From Hypsibius dujardini (Eukaryota > Tardigrada > Eutardigrada > Parachela > Hypsibiidae), in the NCBI GenBank assembly GCA_001579985.1, contig LRSR01005940.1, positions 1-23,837 on the forward strand: a stretch of DNA of 23,837 bases, read 5' to 3'. Numbering within the stretch: the first letter of the stretch is position 1; each line of letters starts with the position of its first letter. A model generated the notes under the pieces. It worked only from the letters and a program-made list of their open reading frames with translations, had not been told where the DNA came from and made no database searches. A program made the position numbers and the translations under genes. Below are positions 1-11,554 of this stretch, piece by piece.

Positions 1-319
1 CTACTCAAAAAATTCAAAATAAAAACATTTATAATGCTTTAAGCCTAGTACCAGTATAATTACGACGTAATATATTAACTAAAAATTAAAAAAAAACAAG
101 AGTTTTCACATGATGTATTTATATAGTATAACACCAAAAACATTACGATTAGGATCGAAGTGAAAATATGCGTGGTCAGAACAAAAATATTGAAATGCTC
201 TGAACGCAAAAAAATGCAGTAAAGCGATTCTCACGTGACGAGCCTCAAGTGGTTGGTCACATATAATTATTGGCCACATGGGAGTACCTTCCATATGAGA
301 GTACCTGACAACCACTTAC

Positions 320-2183
320 CGCTTCATTCACCAGCGCGCCTCTATACAGAATGACCAGCAATTGCAAGAAGTACGTCAACATCCAGTAGGTCTGTGTGAG
401 GTCGGTAATGACCGTCCAGGCCGTCGCGTTCCCGGCCAACAGGAAGATTTGACAGAGGATCTGTACCACGTTGCAGCCGAGTGTCAGCGCGATCCACGGG
501 CAAAACACCTCGTCAGCCAAATCAACCAAAACACACAGGGAATTGTGTCGGATCCGGAACCACTCGAGACTCTTGACGGCCATCACTCCATCCTCCTTGA
601 TGCAGTGGTGCATGTCGTTTTGAATATGGTGGAAATCGATCGTCAATGTCACGGCGATGAGGGTGAAAAAGTAGGCCGGCACGACGTAGATAAAAGCGGT
701 TAACAGACCGCTCACCAAATTCAAGAAGATAATTCCTGCGTCGTCCCATGCCACGCCCTCCATCAGCGTTCCTCTTAATATGGCATAATTGGGGCCTAAA
801 AAACATTGAGAGCGTGATTATTATTTTAATAATATTGAAAAGATTTTCTACGTCGTCTTATATAAATAGATTCAGTTTTACAATGATGTTTGAAACTTTT
901 CATATCCTATTTGAAAATTAATTATTGTTGAATAAATTATGTCCTGAGTTTTAATTTTTGTTTCTCAAACGTTCAAATTTTAGTTTTATTGGTAGCACTA
1001 CCTCAAACAAACAAATTCATTTAAGGGCTCCTTTCTTTATGCCAATTTAATACTTGCGGCAACTCTTAAAAATTAGCAAGGCACCAAATTTGTTGTAATA
1101 ACACAAGCTATCAGTCAGACTCATATGTAGGGGGCGGGGGGATGTTGTGGCATGCAATCATATTATTAAAATACTCCTAAATAATACGATAAAATTATGC
1201 TGTATAATAATCTGAATAATAACATGTATTTGTGAGCCTGTAACGAAATAAACTTTGACAATTTAATAGATACTATATAATTATTATATTGGTCTTATAT
1301 AATTTTAAATTTACCCCATAAAATTTGTTAGATATTTGTTTAAGTGCCTCTAACGTTAATTCTCAGACAGTTATATTTTTTACCTCATACAAATATACCT
1401 TAAATAGTATTTTTAATTTTTTTTTATATACCTCTAACGTTGACTTGCAGACAGTTTGCTCAACAACTACTAACCTGAGATAATTATGGGAAAATCCGCA
1501 GACATCCACTGCAGCACGCAGTGAAGGATCGCCAGGAAACTGACCAAATTCCGACGCCAGCGAAAGTCACTGCCGAAATTCGGGGAGTCGCACTCCTTCA
1601 TCGCACACGAATAACGCAGCGTCTCCCACTTCATAAACAGCTCCGGCAGTTTCCTAGACCCCAGACAAGCTCGCAGGAAAATCATCTGCGTGATGTTGAT
1701 CTGCAGGACCCAACAGAGATAGCCGCAATGGCTGACGATGACGGACAAATTACTCTGCGTGAAGGCGATCCCCGACAATCCAAACACCATGGAATAGATA
1801 AATTTCCCCGCCAAAGCCAGCCCGAACCCGAGGACGATGAAGGAGTACCACACCGAGGCGCGTTCAAATTTCTCCCATTTTTGAAAACTACCCACCTGAC
1901 TGTCGGTTAAGGTTGTAGCTGTGACGTCATGGATTTTATTGCCGGCCAAGGTAGAGGGTTGGATGAAAAAGAGCCCGCCGAGACGCATGAGGATGAGGAA
2001 GGGTCGACAGAGTTTGTACAAGGACGTAGACCACACATCGTAGACGTAGTTCCCGGTGGGGACGAAGGGGCTGCTACTGTTGCCGGTGGGGGACGCGACC
2101 GAGTACTCAGAGGTCGCGGGCAGCGTCACCACGGACTGGCGGACTTTGTTCTTAGAGGTCGTGGCCACGTCTTCACGAGCCAT
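320..2183 (-). CDS. Gustatory-receptor-like 7TM protein Gr1, partial (3' end off the left edge)
   Basis: Exons read on the minus strand are 2183-1475 and 795-320, giving 395 codons. The start is the ATG at 2183 in a strong context (GCCATGG). The same frame is open upstream, but only through a TTG. The intron (1474-796) is phase 1: donor G|GTTAGT, acceptor TTTTTTAG, rebuilding ...IIISG-PNYAILRGTLMEG, which matches the uninterrupted text in Gr2 and Gr3. The visible part has the N-terminal R-P-F-L-I-L-M-R-x-G-G-L-F-F segment, six hydrophobic segments, the K-S-L-E-W-F-R-x-R-H-N-S-L-C loop and A-L-V-N-E-A before a GTAAGT donor at 319. The last two exons found in Gr2 and Gr3 (ending in the TY-containing seventh helix) are not in positions 1-319, so they should lie outside the window. 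Family role: ligand-gated cation channel of chemosensory neurons. No ligand can be inferred. Family call firm; exon 1 start fairly firm. Confidence 0.85.
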
Positions 2184-2984
2184 GGCAGACAAAATGGGGA
2201 AGAGTTCGCAGAGGATTCCGCGGACAATTTGTGGCGAGTTTCGAATAGGATGGCAGAGAGATATTGAGATATGCGTAGCCTTTTAGACATGCCCGGATCG
2301 ATATACATGAATGCTCGTGTATACCGCGTTCACTACACCGTCATAATAAAACGGTGATGTGAATTTCGACCTTTGCATCAGCTATATTCGGTTTTTGATC
2401 GATTTCAAGGGTTTTGTCTACTTTGTTGTAGGTTGTGGACACTAATTCAGGGGGACAGACAGGGGCAGGGGAGATGGCATTGTTGATAGATGCTGTAAAG
2501 ATCAGCAGCAATGCGCTCTATAGTAGTATAAAAATGTACTCAATAAACCAATTTGTTCTTGAGTCAACAAAATTGTGCCCGGGAAGTGTAAGGACTCTGC
2601 TAGACTTATCTGGTACTCCGGTGGGGGTGGGAGGGAGGAGGGGTTGCTGAATATTTACCCGAGGCTTAGTGGGTGGTACGGATGTGGGAATTTTCAACCC
2701 TAGTTTTGAGCGCCACATGGAATGTACCGTAAAGCCACTCTTTTCTCGGTGACCTATTTGTACTCGTACCTTGTTGTGTACAGCCAAAATTCAGGGACCC
2801 CTGGCGCTGGATTCCATCCTTGCGTCCTTGGTGTGAAAGGACTAACACGGTCCGTCACTTCCGCTGCGAGTGGAACTACTTATATCGCCTACCAGTACAT
2901 GAGTACAGTAGTGGTGTTTTAGTGGAAAGCAAGATTCATGGATCCAAATCTCAGATTAAGGCGTTGGTGCTTGCAGACCAGCTA

Positions 2985-3112
2985 TGGAGCGGATAGATAG
3001 AACGGAGGGACGGAGGGACTGAGGCACGGATAGACGGAGGAACGGACAGACAGAGAGACAGACAGATGGAAGGACGGAGAGACGGAGGGACGGAAGGACG
3101 GAAAGATGGACG
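2985..3112. repeat. Degenerate GACGGA/GACAGA microsatellite
   Basis: Purine-rich imperfect tetra- and hexanucleotide repeats (GGAC, GACAGA, GATAGA) for about 125 bp between Gr1 and the 3' end of Gr2. Open frames across it are compositional artefacts. Confidence 0.8.
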
Positions 3113-3414
3113 GCCGAAAAAATTCTGCTAATGTCAAGCGATTTCAAATCGAATTTGGAGTGGAAGAGTGTTAGAAATCTTGGAATCGAACGTTTTCAAA
3201 AAACGACGTTTGTGTGGGTTAGAGCGGTAAAAAAATTAAATTGAATTTTGCTAGAGTATGAATCAAACAATCAACGGTTGAATCGAATGGGAATACCGCG
3301 GAGCCATCGGCGTGTCCGCTACCGTTCGCTTCCCTTGTCAGTTAAAATATAGCATGGGTGACATGGGTGAATCTCATGTAGCGGTTTTTTTATGATTAAT
3401 TCAGGGTCACTGCA

Positions 3415-3462
3415 ATGATTGAAATTATAGTCCTATATATGATTGAAATTATAGTCCTTGTA
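3415..3462. repeat. Two-copy direct repeat
   Basis: ATGATTGAAATTATAGTCCT occurs twice in tandem, separated by ATAT. Confidence 0.75.
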
Positions 3463-3842
3463 CACTGCTTGCAAAGCCGAAGTCGGATCCCCCTGAGACC
3501 AGAAGAACCCGGTGGAGTTACCTGAATCGATTGAACGTCAGGAAGCCCCCTTGGGACTGACTAGACCTTCACGGGGTACCTCTGCATATATTGGCCGGAA
3601 TGGCTTGCACTGGGTCTGGTAACAAGATGACTCCCCTCCACTTCTGACCGGTAATGGTATCCTTCTTTTCTTATAACACCCATCCGTTTTGTTTTTTCCA
3701 TGTCGCAAAGACTAGTTGACGGTTTGTGTCGGGAAAGGTTTTAAAAGCAATTGTCGCGTCGGGGGAAAGATACGACATTTTTATCAGTGCTTCTTTCCTT
3801 TACTGTATATTTATAATTTCAACAGACTGCCTCATCAAAGCG

Positions 3843-6317
3843 TTAATACGAAACCTGTGGGTTAGAAATTGAGGTATGGTTGAAGCCCGAGGCCAGGGCC
3901 TTGACGGGGTCGTTGTCGTTGGGTACCAGTTGGAATAGTAAAAGCTGGTACGTCACGTAGGTCCCCAGCATCTGTAAATATGCCGCCTGTCTTGAGTTAC
4001 GTTGAACAACAGGGCAATTACCGTATGCGGACTTCAAAAATTTCACGTACCACGAGTAAGGCTCCGTAGTTGATGGGAAGCATCCGCCAGGCGGTGAAGC
4101 CGATCGGAGTAGCGGTCAGGCGGTGCAGAAAAGTCTGTAGTTGCAAGGTTTCTGGAACAGTCAGACTGGTTTGATCAATCTGGTAGAGTCGACGCAATGG
4201 ACCATGAGCCTACATAACCCAGTACACATAAGTGATCGAAGTACACAAAACATTCGTGTATGTTGAACAAAGGCGCGTTTCGATTGCCAGGGGGTGGCCG
4301 CCGTAGAAACTCCCCCGGGGACGCCCCTGAGGGTCCAGCTGAGTCTAAATCCTGGAACTGCCTTTCAATCAAAATTCTATTTATAACAACAAATATATTT
4401 AGGGTCAAAGAAAATAATGATTAATAACTAAGGTATATTCATGTAATATAATTTTATGCTAACAGTCATTCTATTTTATATGTGTATTGTATTTAATTTT
4501 TAATATTTACATTAACCTAAAAACAATTATTTGTTAAGAATAAAATTTAGAATCAAATGATATTTTCAGGGGTCCAGACTCTCACTCGACCCTCAAAGAC
4601 GCCCCCAGGGGAGTTCCTTGGGTTTTCACCCTTTGATAATCAGAACGTGCTTCAGATATTCAAAATTACAGTGCGTGACCTCAAGGGATAAACATACCGC
4701 TTCGTTGACCAAGGAGCCACGGTATAGGATAACTGCCATTTGCAGGAAGTAAGTTAACATCCAGTACGCTTGCGTCAAGTCCGTAACGATGGTCCACCTT
4801 CCGGTGTTAATTGCCAGCAAGAAGATGTGTGATAGAACTTGCATCACATTACAACCCAAGGTCAATGCGATCCACGGAGAAAACACTTCGTCCGCCATGT
4901 CCACCAAAATACACAGCGAATTGTGTCGCTGACGAAACCACTCGAGGCTCTTGATTGTGACGACCCCATCGTCCTTGATGCTGGTCTGTTGGGAATGTCG
5001 AAAACGTTGAATGAGTGGGCTAAAAACTAACATCCTTCCTTGTTTTCTAGTTCATTTTTTGTCACGCAGAAGTTTATTCAGGATTTGGCAAAAATAATAG
5101 TTTTGTTTTCTGCAGTGAACATTGAGGTAACGATTCGTGAAGAAGCTCAAATTTTAGCTTAGGAAAAACTAGCGGACGGGCATAAACAAATTATATTTTA
5201 TAGTAAGGAATAAAATGATTGTCTTAATTTGTTACTGACTTGATATCTATAGTTATGGTTTTGTTTCCTTAGAATGCAAGGGTCTTAGCTTCGAGAAGTA
5301 CCGGTAGCTAAATTTAACAGAGTGCTACTTGTTTCCCACTCCCAATTTTATTAATAATTTTGTATTTACGGTTTTTCAGGCTTCCTAGTTTTGGTGAAAA
5401 ATCCAGCTATCCTTATTGCGAACCTCGAAATCACGTTGTAAATGATGAAAATCCATAGACAAGGTCACAGCGATTAGGGTGAAAAAATAAGCCGGTACGA
5501 CGTAGACAAAAGCCGTGAGTATCCCGCTAATAAAGTTGAAGACGAAGATGTCAAGGCCATCCGGGTGAAAGCCCTCCATTAGCGCTGCTCGCAGATCTAC
5601 ATATTCCATGCCAGGAACGAGCAACGGAAAGTCTGCCGACATCCACTGCAAAACACAATGTAAAACTGCCAAGAAACTAATTACATTTCTCCTCCAACGA
5701 AAGTCTTTTCCAAAACGGGGAGCGGAGCAGTTTTTCTCGTCCGGGCAAAAATACCGCAAACTCTCCCAACGCAAAAAAAATTTTGTCAGACTTGATGGAC
5801 GCAGGCAGGCGCGGATGAAAATAATCTGACCGAGAATCATCTGTAGAATCCAGCAGAGGCCGGAGGAATGGCTGACAATGAGGCCCAAGTTGGCTTGGCT
5901 TAGGGGTCCTACCAGGCTCGAGATACCGTAAACCATGGTAAAGACGAATTTTCCCCCGAAAGCTAATCCGACGCTCAGAACAATAAAAGAGTAGATGATG
6001 GAGCCTCGTTCAAAGCGTTCCCATTTAGTAGGGCCGGGCTTCGAGCTGGAGCTAAAGGTCGCCGATGAGACTTCATGGATTTTAACGTCGAAATCGGGTC
6101 CGCCGTTAGGGTGGATGAAAAAGAGTCCTCCTATGCGCATGAGGATGAGGAAGGGCCGGCAGAGTTTGTATAACGAAGTTGACCACACATCGTGGACGTA
6201 ATACGGGGAGATTTTATCCATGATGCTGGGGTGGCTTGAGCTTTCGGACGGGGAGGAAACTCTCACAACCGAGTGCGATTCTTTGGCGTTACAAACGATT
6301 ACATTTTTGCGCTCCAT
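3843..6317 (-). CDS. Gustatory-receptor-like 7TM protein Gr2 (complete, 4 exons)
   Basis: Exons 6317-5424, 4985-4698, 4209-4051 and 3971-3843 (TAA) give 489 residues. All three introns are phase 0. Splice pairs: GAG|GTTCGC with CCCAACAG, GCG|GTATGT with TTATGTAG, GTG|GTACGT with TTTACAG. Helices lie at about residues 107-132, 145-172, 210-232, 258-285, 333-356, 367-390 and 440-462, preceded by a hydrophobic P-F-L-I-L-M-R-I-G-G-L segment near 55-66. Family marks are the S-L-E-W-F-R-Q-R-H-N-S-L loop before helix 5, L-V-N-E-A after helix 6, and L-G-T-Y-V-T-Y-Q-L-L-L-F-Q-L in helix 7, a variant of the insect TYhhhhhQF signature (last residue L, not F). Three phase-0 introns near the C-terminus are the ancestral pattern of arthropod Gr genes. 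The first donor (GTTCGC) is weak but is fixed by the Gr3 parallel. Expected role: plasma-membrane chemoreceptor channel; ligand unknown. Confidence 0.9.
4268..4653. mobile_element. Non-autonomous inverted-repeat element, family A copy 1 (in Gr2 intron 2)
   Basis: The left arm starts near 4268 (AAAGGCGCGTTTCGATT) and runs to about 4390. Its reverse complement, diverged, occupies about 4540-4653 (reading GATTATCAAAGGGTGAAAAC). Shared blocks include AACTCCCC, GAGGGTC, GAGTCT and a TTTTATTCTTAAC-like inner edge. The AT-rich middle has no coding potential. The element takes up about 386 of the 488 bp of this intron, while the equivalent Gr3 intron (332 bp) lacks it. No clear target duplication was found. 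Confidence 0.7.
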
Positions 6318-7077
6318 GTTGTTTAAAGGGATAACTTTGTTGAAGCTTTATTGAACGGTCTCACGCGCAGGTTGGATACTCACGAATGCTGGCTGATATG
6401 TGGAACAGGGTGCCGGACTGTATAAATACTGTTAAAAGGGAACCGAACTTTTACTTCGACACAGTGATATGAGACCTGAGAAAAACCGCCGATCTTGTGC
6501 TTCTGTTTTGACATTTTATTGACACTGTTTCTTCCCCGCAGACATGCTGCATGACATGGCAAGAGCTATTGGCCGATTGCTCTGACACGAAGCAGAATTG
6601 AAACGTTTTAGAACATCTCGCAGGAGAATTCGATCGACCATTAAGTACACAAACGGAAATGCACGTCGTGTACATCCGTGACATATGGACTGACATGATG
6701 ATAAATGAGAACCCCCATTGATGCCACTGGGAAATTCCAGACAAACAAAACAGTACAAATCCCGAAGCTCGGTCTAGAAAAAAAGAGAAAGACAGACTTT
6801 AGTCCCAAGCATGCACTAATCGTTCCCCACCACAGACAGGTCATGAAAATTTTGATTGTCTATGGAGATAAACTCCACCCCAGCTTCCGGATTCTTCTAT
6901 CAAATTGTAAAGTAAAAATTCTTCCGTATTTACCTCGTTCCGCTCCAGTTTGTATACTGTGTGTACCTAATCTCCGCTACTTGTTTAGGCATTTCGTCTC
7001 ATTTTCACCGGTGTAAGAAAGATTGGGGAAACCTATGAATCGCAATCCCAAAACGTTTGAACTGCCAGAACGATTTT
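6318..7077. other. Spacer between Gr2 start and Gr3 end
   Basis: 760 bp with no credible gene. A GTATTTATAC sequence near 6419-6428, about 105 bp upstream of the Gr2 ATG, could serve as a weak TATA element. The plus-strand frame at 6705-7016 has no recognisable features. Confidence 0.5.
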
Positions 7078-9912
7078 TCAAAAAGTATGGTAGGTATGGT
7101 TGAAGCCGGGGACAAAAACAGTATTGATGGGGTCCTTTCCGCCGCTGGGAACCAATTGGAATAACAGAAGCTGGTAGATCACATACGTACCCAACATCTG
7201 CAAATTGTAAAGCCCGCTTGAGTTCTTCTAGAACAGAATGCACAACCACACCTAAACTTCATCACGTACCACGAGTAGGGCACCGTAGTTGATTGGAAGC
7301 ATCCGCCAGGCGGTGAAACCAATCGGAGTCGGGGTCAAACGGTGCAGAAACGTCTGCAACTGTAACGACTCAGGAACCGTCAGACGAGATTGGTCAATTT
7401 GGTACAGTCGATGCAGCGGACCTTGAGCCTAAACTATCATGCATGTAAGAATTCCGAAAGCATGTATCACAGCATCACCTATAGTCTGCCCCATCCTCAC
7501 TTGGGACGTTTTCATATGTGGAACGCAGAGTGGCTCTATTTTTTTTCGAAAGTACTACAATATTAAGGATGAGTTATTAGATTTATTTCATCGGCGACTG
7601 AATCAAAACTTTTTTTGGCGAACTTTCAAAGTTTGGATCGTCAGTAATGCAGTAATTATAGTGCACTTCTTTAAGAAAATAAAGCGGAAGATACTACGTT
7701 CCAACTATGAAAACGTCCCAAGTGAGACAGGTATATCCCAAGGGAAACTTGAGAACTTACCGCTTCGCTGACCATTGAGCCGCAGTAGAGGATGACTGCC
7801 ATCTGCAGGAAGTATGTCAACATCCAGTACGCTTGCGTCAGGTCCGTAACAATGCTCCACCTTCCGGTGTTAATTGCCAGTAAGAAGATGTGTGATAGAA
7901 CTTGTATTACATTACAACCCAAGGTCAGTGCGATCCACGGAGAATACACTTCGTCCGCCATGTCTACCAAAATACACAGCGAATTGTGTCGCTGGCGAAA
8001 CCACTCGAGGCTCTTGATTGTGACGACCCCATCATCCTTGATGCTGACCTGTTAGGAGGGATTGCAAAAAAATGAGAGTAAATAAGCTTATTAATGTTAC
8101 TTGATTGGTTTTTTAAGCATGCACTACCGTTTCCGCTAAATTTTGTTTGCCTTGGTTTGGTTTGAATAAAGTAAACTTTCGTTTCTAATGCAACTTTAAT
8201 TGATCAGTAATGTACAGTTTAATTCATCGTAGCTTCGAATAAAAACTCGAATTTATCATGTTATTTGTCAGTTTTAAATTATTTAGTTGTCTTTGTTAAA
8301 TTAAATTTGGTTAAGTCAGAAATAATTTACCCATAAACGCCCGGTACCAGATCGGATCCAATTTGAGTGCCGAGAGTATTTTTCCTTGCATAATTTTACC
8401 ATTCAATCAAGAAAATAAGTATTTTTAAATTTGTTTTTGGGCGACTTTGAAAAATCTATATTTTTTTAGCTGAATACTGTCCGCTGTCGGGTGAGACAAA
8501 AATCCGCCGACAAAAACTGTTTCTTGTACTGATCTGCGCCATACTTTGTAAAAACATCAATCAATCAATCAATAGGTTTCAATAGTAGTCTGTTTTACTC
8601 ACTTTTCAACAAAAATTGGGCACCTTTTTTTATCACTGGCCACGTGCTGGTCAGCCATGCGAATCAGATAATTATTTTTGGAGACAATCACAGATGATCA
8701 ACTTAAGGAGTAAAAAAATACATATTTTTAGAAATTTTTGCCAGCTCACAGCCTTCCGAGACCTAAAGATATCTCACTCAAAAAAAAGAGAAAAAAAGGC
8801 TAAGTTCGACAAGTTCTAAGTTCTAAGTTCTAAGTTCAAGCAACAAATGACAAAAACATAATTTTTAAGTTTCAGCTAACACACCAACTTTCAAATCAGT
8901 TGAGTTTGGAAAATCACCCCAAACTACTTTTGCGTGAAAATTCGGAGGTCGCCGTGTCGCCATTTGACGACTTTGGGCGTTAACTGGTTAAACCTAATCG
9001 GGAAAAAATTATTTACAATTAACCCACCTCGAAATCACGTTGTAAATGGAGGAAATCCCTAGACAAAGTCACAGCAATTAGAGTGAAGAAGTATCCCGGT
9101 ACGACGTAGACAAAAGCCGTGAGTATCCCGCCTATAAAATTGATGGAAAGAATACCCGCGTCGTCCGGTTGAAAGCCCTCCATCAGCGCTGCTCGTAGAT
9201 CCCCGTATTCCTTACCAGGCAGCAACAACGGAAAGTCCACCGACATCCACTGCAAGATACAATGCAACACTGCCAGGAAACTGATGACATTCCTTCGCCA
9301 ACAAAAGTCCTTTCCGAAACTCGGAGAGGAACTACAATTTTTCTCATCTGCGCAGAAATACCGCAAACTCTCCCAGCGCAGAAAAAACTCCGTCAGACTT
9401 GACGGACGCAGACAGGCACGGAGGAAAATAATCTGCCCGAGAATCATTTGCACAATCCAACCGAGGTAGGCGGAATGGCTGACGATCAGGCCTAAGCTAG
9501 TTCGGTTTAAGGGCGTGGCCAGGCGAGAGAGCCCATAGACCATGGTGTAGACGAATTTCGCTCCGAACAGCAGTCCCACACTGAGAACTAGGAAGGAGTA
9601 GACGATGGAGATCCGTTCGAAGCGTTCCCATTTGGTAGGACCGGGCTTGGAGCTGGAGGTGAGGGTTGCCGATGAGGCTTCAAGGATTTTACGGTCAGAA
9701 ATGGGTCCGCCGTGGGGGTGGATGAAAAAGAGGCCCCCGATCCGCATGAGAATGAGGAAAGGCTGGCAGAGTTTGTACAACGACGTGAACCACACATCGT
9801 GGACGTAGTTGGTAGAGGAAATTGGACTAAGGCTAGGATTGTTGCAGGACGGCGAAGACGGCGAATGAACGGTCACAACGGACAGCGATTCTTTGCCGTC
9901 ACATGCGACCAT
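7078..9912 (-). CDS. Gustatory-receptor-like 7TM protein Gr3 (complete, 4 exons)
   Basis: Exons 9912-9028, 8048-7761, 7428-7270 and 7197-7078 (TGA) give 483 residues. Exons 2 and 3 have exactly the lengths of their Gr2 counterparts (288 and 159 nt), and all introns are phase 0 at the same places. Splice pairs: GAG|GTGGGT with CTAACAG, GCG|GTAAGT with AGTTTAG, GTG|GTACGT with TTTGCAG. The protein is closely similar to Gr2 along its length, including A-P-I/T-P-I-G-F-T-A-W-R-M-L-P-I-N-Y-G-A-L-L in exon 3 and M-L-G-T-Y-V-I-Y-Q-L-L-L-F-Q-L in exon 4. Differences cluster at the N-terminal 35 residues and after helix 7. This looks like a fairly recent tandem duplicate of Gr2 with no disabling change. 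Ligand unknown. Confidence 0.9.
8811..8838. repeat. AAGTTCT tandem repeat in Gr3 intron 1
   Basis: Four consecutive copies of a 7-bp unit (AAGTTCT), the last incomplete. Confidence 0.8.
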
Positions 9913-10980
9913 GTTTCACGCGCTGCGTATAACTCGGTGTCTCTTTCTGATCCGGCTGCAGGGTATACGGAACAGACACGGAGCGTGTTTCATGGTCCTT
10001 GGATCGTTAAAAAACTCTATTGCAATTGCTTTCTAAATATACATCTCGTCATGGTTAAATAGGTAACATAAAATGTGAACGTTTGAGCAGGAAAAATACC
10101 AGGCGCAGACAATTACTGATGGAAGGTTCAGCTTATCGGAATGAAGAGGCAATCCTTCAGACTGACGCGAGAGAAATTGGAGAGCCATTTAAGATCGAAA
10201 GTTGTGGTAAGACCATAAAGACTCATATCGGAATACCCTTTGACTCCCTATAAATCACCACCGCCAATTTTATGACTTTGATATTGCAAAATTAATTCCG
10301 TTTAGAAGGTTATCTCAACAATAAAAAAATGTTAAAATTGCAGGCGCCGCTTGGTGATCTTAGAGAGAGAATGATGAAATATTCCCATTTTCATCCGACC
10401 TCCGAGGCTTCTCCGATGAATACCGATTAAAATGTCCCACCATTGAAAATCGTTGTACAGTGTTGGACATGATCAGGCATTAATGCGTAATGCAGTTAAC
10501 TTTTCATGCATAACGGTATGCAGTAATGCGCAGTTTTAGGCGGCAATGTCTAACAACCCTATTTATAAACTATGCTACTGGAAACATATTCCGAACATCG
10601 ACATAATCAGGAAAGGTTACTTTGGATGTGTTGCCTCCTCGCTCAAACTCGTACCATAGAACTCGGAAAAAGAAATCATGAACGAGGACACTACGAGTTA
10701 TGGACATATTTTTACAATAGCCCAAGGCTATCGTAAGATTGATTTGATTACTTTACGATAAAATTATTTTGATTTGAGGTTTTGGTATTTTTACTCTATT
10801 TGACATTTGTTTTTGTTCATTAAAGTGCTTATAAAAGTCAGGATGATTAGAGTTAACAATTCTTTAATAATTAGTTTGCCATTCGATCTCTTAATTTATA
10901 CATGGTGGGTAATAATATGGACTTGACCAATTATGCTACGGAACGAGTATTTTACGCGAGCTCCCATGCTGTCAAGCACA

Positions 10981-11048
10981 CGGAGCTCCGTATCACATAC
11001 ACAGTCAGTCAAATCTCGAGATTTGACTGTCCAAAGAGGGATCCCTCT
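10981..11048. repeat. Cluster of three palindromes
   Basis: CGGAGCTCCG (10981-10990), a perfect 24-bp palindrome centred on CTCGAG (11006-11029, half-site CAGTCAAATCTC) and AGAGGGATCCCTCT (11035-11048) occur within 68 bp in the spacer between Gr3 and the SnoaL gene. They may be paired transcription-factor sites or element remnants. Confidence 0.6.
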
Positions 11049-11526
11049 CTGTTTACTATGGTACAGTATCGCACCTGGAATGCCGGAATACGCGGTCGCG
11101 GACAGACATTAGTGTCGTCGGTCTAAGACAACCACATTTAAGACAGATACGTTAGTTCATATATGCATTGTGGTGGTCCGCTAATCTAGAACAAGTGGCC
11201 TAACAAAAGATAGTATGCGATATGCACCATGCCATAATATATTGCTATCATGCTATCATGCCATCACATTTTCCATAAATCATTCTTATGAACGGTCCAC
11301 TTTATCGATATAATTATACCACTTCTGTTGGCTCATATCATAATCCGTCTGGTCACGCTCACGTCTCGAGGGTATTCAACAAATCCTTTTTACATGTCTT
11401 CTAACACCTCTATTATAAACGCCCTATCAAAGTTCTAGGAACGGAAGAACTACAGGCATAAACACTTTTTCTTCAGACAATTTCGAGATCCGCGCATCTT
11501 CATCAAACATTGCCCGAGATTGGCGC

Positions 11527-11534
11527 TATAAAAA
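11527..11534 (+). promoter_or_regulatory. TATA-like box before the SnoaL gene
   Basis: TATAAAAA lies 21 bp before the ATG at 11555. That spacing would put the transcription start at or very near the start codon, so this may be chance or imply a very short leader. Confidence 0.3.
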
Positions 11535-11554
11535 TCTTCCAGCCATATGACAAC

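Larger units (their letters stand above)
2184..3842. other. Spacer between Gr1 start and Gr2 end
   Basis: About 1.66 kb. It contains the purine-rich microsatellite and the two-copy repeat described separately. No frame here shows family resemblance or splice-consistent exons. It should contain the Gr1 promoter, but no clear TATA element stands out. Confidence 0.6.
9913..11554. other. Divergent spacer between Gr3 and the SnoaL gene
   Basis: About 1.64 kb between head-to-head genes. It contains the palindrome cluster and short GCATTAATGCG / GCAGTAATGCG repeats around 10480-10540. No coding feature could be supported. Both promoters should be here. Confidence 0.55.

Noticed and set aside
1-319. 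Search for Gr1 exons 3 and 4
   Set aside because: No splice-consistent match to the conserved exon 3 or TY-containing exon 4 was found, so they are taken to lie outside the window and not to be lost.
362-703. Plus-strand frame opposite Gr1 exon 2 (and similar ones opposite the other receptor exons)
   Set aside because: Antisense shadows of real exons. They lack family resemblance and are confined to the exon limits.
2184-2192. Start of Gr1 at 2192
   Set aside because: The codon there is TTG. The ATG at 2183 has a strong context and lines up with the paralogues.
2956-3147. Minus-strand frame rich in Leu-Ser-Val-Pro repeats
   Set aside because: It covers only the degenerate GACGGA repeat and its composition explains the open frame.
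3160-3200. Possible tRNA T-arm (GTTCGATTCC on the minus strand)
   Set aside because: No matching acceptor, D or anticodon arms at proper spacing.
11510-11554. Start of the SnoaL gene at 11510
   Set aside because: That codon is TTG and would precede the signal peptide with 15 polar residues, across a TATA-like sequence. The ATG at 11555 gives a proper signal peptide.
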